Origin: Pelagophyceae sp. CCMP2097
Taxonomy: Eukaryota > Sar > Pelagophyceae
DNA length: 23,080 nt
Assembly (NCBI GenBank): GCA_026770575.1
Contig: MU657450.1
Span: 19,709-42,788, forward strand
Reading direction: 5' to 3'
The notes under the pieces were generated by a model that saw only the letters and a program-made list of their open reading frames with translations, did not search any database and was not told where the DNA came from. The position numbers and the translations under genes are program-made. Below are positions 20,811 through 23,080 of this stretch, piece by piece (positions within the stretch are counted from its first letter, which is position 1; the number at the start of each line of letters is the position of its first letter).

Positions 20811-21014
20811 CGGCCGATTCAGCGATTGGTGGTTGATGCGATTGCTAAAATTGGGAGTGGAGGTCGAGCAGGAGCCTCATTGGAATCATCATAGAAGAAG
20901 TTTTTGGTCACAGGTTCGAATCTGGTCGGCCGCAAAAAACAAAAAAAGAAATAGCTCAATAAGAAATAAAAAAATAAAGAATAAAGATAAGGAGGATTTG
21001 AAGGTTCAGCGATT
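20811..21014 (+). mobile_element. tRNA-like element with A-rich tail, possible SINE
   Basis: A B-box-like word GGTTCGAATCT (20913-20923) is followed by TCGGCCG (20926-20932), which pairs perfectly with CGGCCGA at 20811-20817, like a tRNA acceptor stem around a 122-nt body. Right after it comes an A-rich tail (about 20933-20995), as in tRNA-derived SINEs. A 10-bp direct repeat, TTCAGCGATT, occurs at 20817-20826 and 21005-21014 and could be a target-site duplication. The two clues conflict slightly, because that duplication would put the 5' end inside the paired stem. I could not fold a clean anticodon arm, so this is not a functional standard tRNA gene on present evidence. Confidence 0.45.
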
Positions 21015-21268
21015 AGTTAAATAATTTTAATTATTTACGTGGGCATTGCAATGGGATTTGGCTGTATCCTTCGGGTCCTCCGTGTGCCTCCGGCGCGCTC
21101 TTGTAATATCAAGTCCAAAATATTGGGGGAAACGCTTGTTCACGCCCTTGCAAGGCGCCCTCCTCGAGGCTGATCATGTAGTGGACACCCCGGGGGGCAG
21201 GGAGGCCCATAGCGACCACGCCCACCCCCGCAGGCGGCCTCTGGGAGGCACAACTTTGCGCCACTTGA

Positions 21269-21457
21269 GGTCGGCTTTATCGCCGATACCCCTTGTACGA
21301 CTTTGATATTTGGTCGGTCCCGCCAAACCCGTACATGCAAGTGCAAGGCCCGTTGAACGATCACGATGAGATAGAGTTCCACAATTACATACGCTGCATT
21401 TGTCAGTTACGGCGTTGCGGTATATATACCGGGCCCCACAATCACCTCCAAGGATAA
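21269..21457 (+). other. Short open frame with protein-like composition, no start, possible gene fragment
   Basis: Sixty-two codons without a stop reading ...YPLYDFDIWSVPPNPYMQ and PLNDHDEIEFHNYIRCICQ, ending at a TAA at 21455-21457. The composition (aromatic and acidic residues, NDHDEIEF) looks more like a real protein than the neighbouring frames. The frame has only an internal ATG (44 codons before the stop) and is closed upstream by a TGA. Its last part overlaps the 84-bp repeat. It could be an exon remnant or chance; I do not recognise it. Confidence 0.2.
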
Positions 21458-21495
21458 TGATCCGGTGAATCCCCTTTTGCCCCTAGCGGGTCATT
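21412..21495 (+). repeat. 84-bp direct repeat, copy 1
   Basis: Identical to 21775-21858 except for two substitutions (ATCACC/ATCGCC and GGGTCATT/GGGCCATT). It begins GCGTTG, contains the perfect palindrome CGGTATATATACCG at 21418-21431 and the word AAGGATAATGATCCGG, and ends in TTGCCCCTAGCGGGTCATT. The copies are offset by 363 bp with a 279-bp spacer. Confidence 0.92.
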
Positions 21496-21562
21496 GCGGG
21501 TTAATGGGCCCACGTACACAATGACTTGCGAATGGTCTCGGGTTCGATTCCCGCAGGGGGCA
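21478..21562 (+). other. Degenerate tRNA-like segment (pol III-type B box)
   Basis: GGTTCGATTCC at 21541-21551 is a good B box, and CGGG/CCCG pair around it as in a T-arm. TGCCCCT at 21478-21484 can pair with the AGGGGGCA at 21555-21562 (one wobble), giving an 85-nt tRNA-sized unit. D and anticodon arms do not fold into the standard pattern, so no amino acid can be assigned. It overlaps the end of the first 84-bp repeat. It is likely a tRNA-derived relic or the head of a SINE-like element. Confidence 0.35.
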
Positions 21563-21774
21563 CTCGATTTTTGCCAGTGGCGAGTGTTACCCTGGTAAAA
21601 GCCTCCACTCCCCAGCGGTCACGTGCCCAAGACACGCAGTAAGCCCGCCCCGCGGCAACAGGTTCAAGACCTGCAGTAAGGCCGCCACCGGAGCCGGACC
21701 AAGGCCCGGTGCATTATCGTATTTTGCCTTTCTCCACGCTAAACCTCCCGTTCCTACGGTATGCGTGTGGGGGA

Positions 21775-21858
21775 GCGTTGCGGTATATATACCGGGCCCC
21801 ACAATCGCCTCCAAGGATAATGATCCGGTGAATCCCCTTTTGCCCCTAGCGGGCCATT
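21775..21858 (+). repeat. 84-bp direct repeat, copy 2
   Basis: Second copy of the repeat at 21412-21495, with the same palindrome at 21781-21794. The sequence diverges completely on both sides. The pair could be the terminal repeats of a very small non-autonomous element, or two insertions of a family whose full unit is 363 bp or longer. Confidence 0.92.
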
Positions 21859-23080
21859 ACGTTTCAAGTGCAAAATATGCACGACTTTGGATTTTGCTGA
21901 AGACCTCTAGGAATTCCCAATGTATTAATTCTCGGGTTTTCTGATATCATCCGGAAATTGCATGGGCGTATTTTGGGATATAATTTGGTATTTTGTGTGG
22001 TATTTCGAGGCAAATCGGCTTCAATATGTAGATTGGCGAGTATTTCCATACCGGCGTACGCATCCGTCGTCCAGAATATTTAATGATTAATTAGTGAATT
22101 GATTTTGGAAATTTCCCCAGGCCTCTTGATTTCGGCACTGAAGGCCACTGACCATTGAGTGCTGGTATTTCCCCGGTCTTCCCGGGTAAAATGTTGGAAA
22201 ACCCGCGTAGGCCACACGCGCCCAACTGCGGCTGGCGCACGAGAAGCTGGCGCTCCGCCGCGGCATCTGGAGGACCGTCGGGCATCACAAAGGCGATGCC
22301 TCGTGACTTTGAGAAAGGCGGGGCTTGCGAGCGCGTTTTCTTTTTACTATACCGTCATGTCACAACCCCGGAAGACAAAACCAAACAGAGCGACGAGGAG
22401 GCTGTTACAGGGGCAATTTCGGCTACCGACGCGCGAGGCGGGGGCAAGGTCCTCCGCCTTTCAAGGCGTGGTAACAGAGACGCTTAGAAATCCGCCCTTG
22501 CAGCTACTTTGGTTGCCTATCGCCTATCGCCAAGGACTTATTTGCTCACGTGCACCCAGGCTCCTGAGCCACAAGTTCCGTTCAACCGAAATATTTTGAT
22601 AGATCAGTTGAAAACCGCACAATGTAATGGATCCGTTATATTTTCGGAGGGGCTCAGGAGCCTGTCACGTGCACGACATATTTTTTCGTCGTTTTAGGGG
22701 CAATAAAATTTGAATCCCCCCTTTTACCTTTTTTGTTCCCAGTTGGAATTCGCTCAACTCGCACATTGCGGGCCTGTTTTCGCTCCGCGCTGCCGCGTGC
22801 AAAGTTTTCCCTGAAAGAGATTCCTAGTTTTCGCGGTACATGTATTACCATAGCGCACCGGAGGTACTGCAGACCCCCGGAGGGGGCCTTTGTCTCTATT
22901 TCGGGTCTTTTCTAAAGGACAATACCTTTCATTATGCGACACGCAATCAAATCTATTCAATTCAGCGACAGGTTCCTACCGCCGCCAAGCTCCCGACACG
23001 CCATCCTGCTCCGAATCGACGCACAATCGCACCCCAGGCGTCCTCCGGCAATTCGTTGCCATTATCTTACTTGAAAAGAT
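21859..23080. other. Intergenic sequence without a recognised gene
   Basis: Mixed composition, in parts more AT-rich than the rest of the window. Open frames on both strands are short, lack domains and show no exon-like codon bias. The only clear structure is the inverted repeat listed separately. A coding exon could still be hidden near 22230-22500 (GC-rich, frames open on the plus strand), but nothing supports one. Confidence 0.4.
22557..22664. repeat. 14-bp inverted repeat
   Basis: CAGGCTCCTGAGCC at 22557-22570 and its exact reverse complement GGCTCAGGAGCCTG at 22651-22664 enclose an 80-bp AT-rich loop. Each arm is flanked on its outer side by TCACGTGCAC, in direct rather than inverted orientation, which contains the self-complementary GTGCAC. 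It could be a foldback (MITE-like) remnant or a hairpin in a transcript. Confidence 0.75.

Noticed and set aside
21478..21562. A functional tRNA gene
   Set aside because: The B box and acceptor-like pairing are present, but D and anticodon arms do not fold and no T33-anticodon pattern can be placed.

Overview
This window is nuclear DNA of a GC-rich eukaryote with a motile flagellum. It is dominated by one large minus-strand gene with many spliceosomal introns, about 17.7 kb from start codon to stop codon. It encodes a complete axonemal dynein heavy chain, most likely of the outer-arm type. Coding exons have strongly GC-biased third positions, and donors are mostly GTGAGT or GTGCGT. Small introns of 41-200 bp alternate with two very large, minisatellite-filled ones. 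This fits a unicellular alga or other protist (stramenopile, haptophyte or green lineage). The sequence alone does not settle which; a stramenopile such as a pelagophyte is only a guess.

Layout. (1) 1-668, minus: the 5' part of an unidentified protein gene running off the left edge. (2) 669-1084: a divergent intergenic region with direct repeats and a 14-bp palindrome. (3) 1085-1556, plus: a small unidentified gene with a Lys/Ala/Pro-rich tail. The tail is cut by a UAG inside a duplicated 30-bp unit, and the frame stays open for 20 codons past it. (4) 1557-2750: no convincing gene, but a simple Pro/Thr-type repeat, three tandem ~96-bp units each holding a TATAA-like block, and a GC-rich hairpin just past the dynein stop. 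(5) 2751-20467, minus: the dynein heavy chain. (6) 20468-23080: the dynein upstream region, a TGTC microsatellite, a tRNA-like/SINE-like element with an A-rich tail, a pair of 84-bp direct repeats each carrying a perfect TATA palindrome, and AT-richer sequence with no gene seen.

The dynein model was rebuilt by hand from splice sites, reading-frame phase and conserved family motifs. It has 18 exons and 17 introns, and the exons sum to 13,914 nt (4,637 codons plus stop) with phase kept at every junction. The protein runs from a DHC_N1 tail through the linker, AAA1-AAA4, stalk and microtubule-binding domain, AAA5 and AAA6 to a C-terminal domain. All expected Walker motifs are present, so it looks functional.

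The most unusual features are in the introns. In 14 of 17, the downstream exon begins with GT, so GT stands at both intron ends. Ten of 17 acceptors are TAG. One intron is a multiple of three with no stop codon. Two introns (855 and 1,478 bp) consist largely of tandem repeats built on a shared GGGCCGTC/GGGACCGTC-like core.
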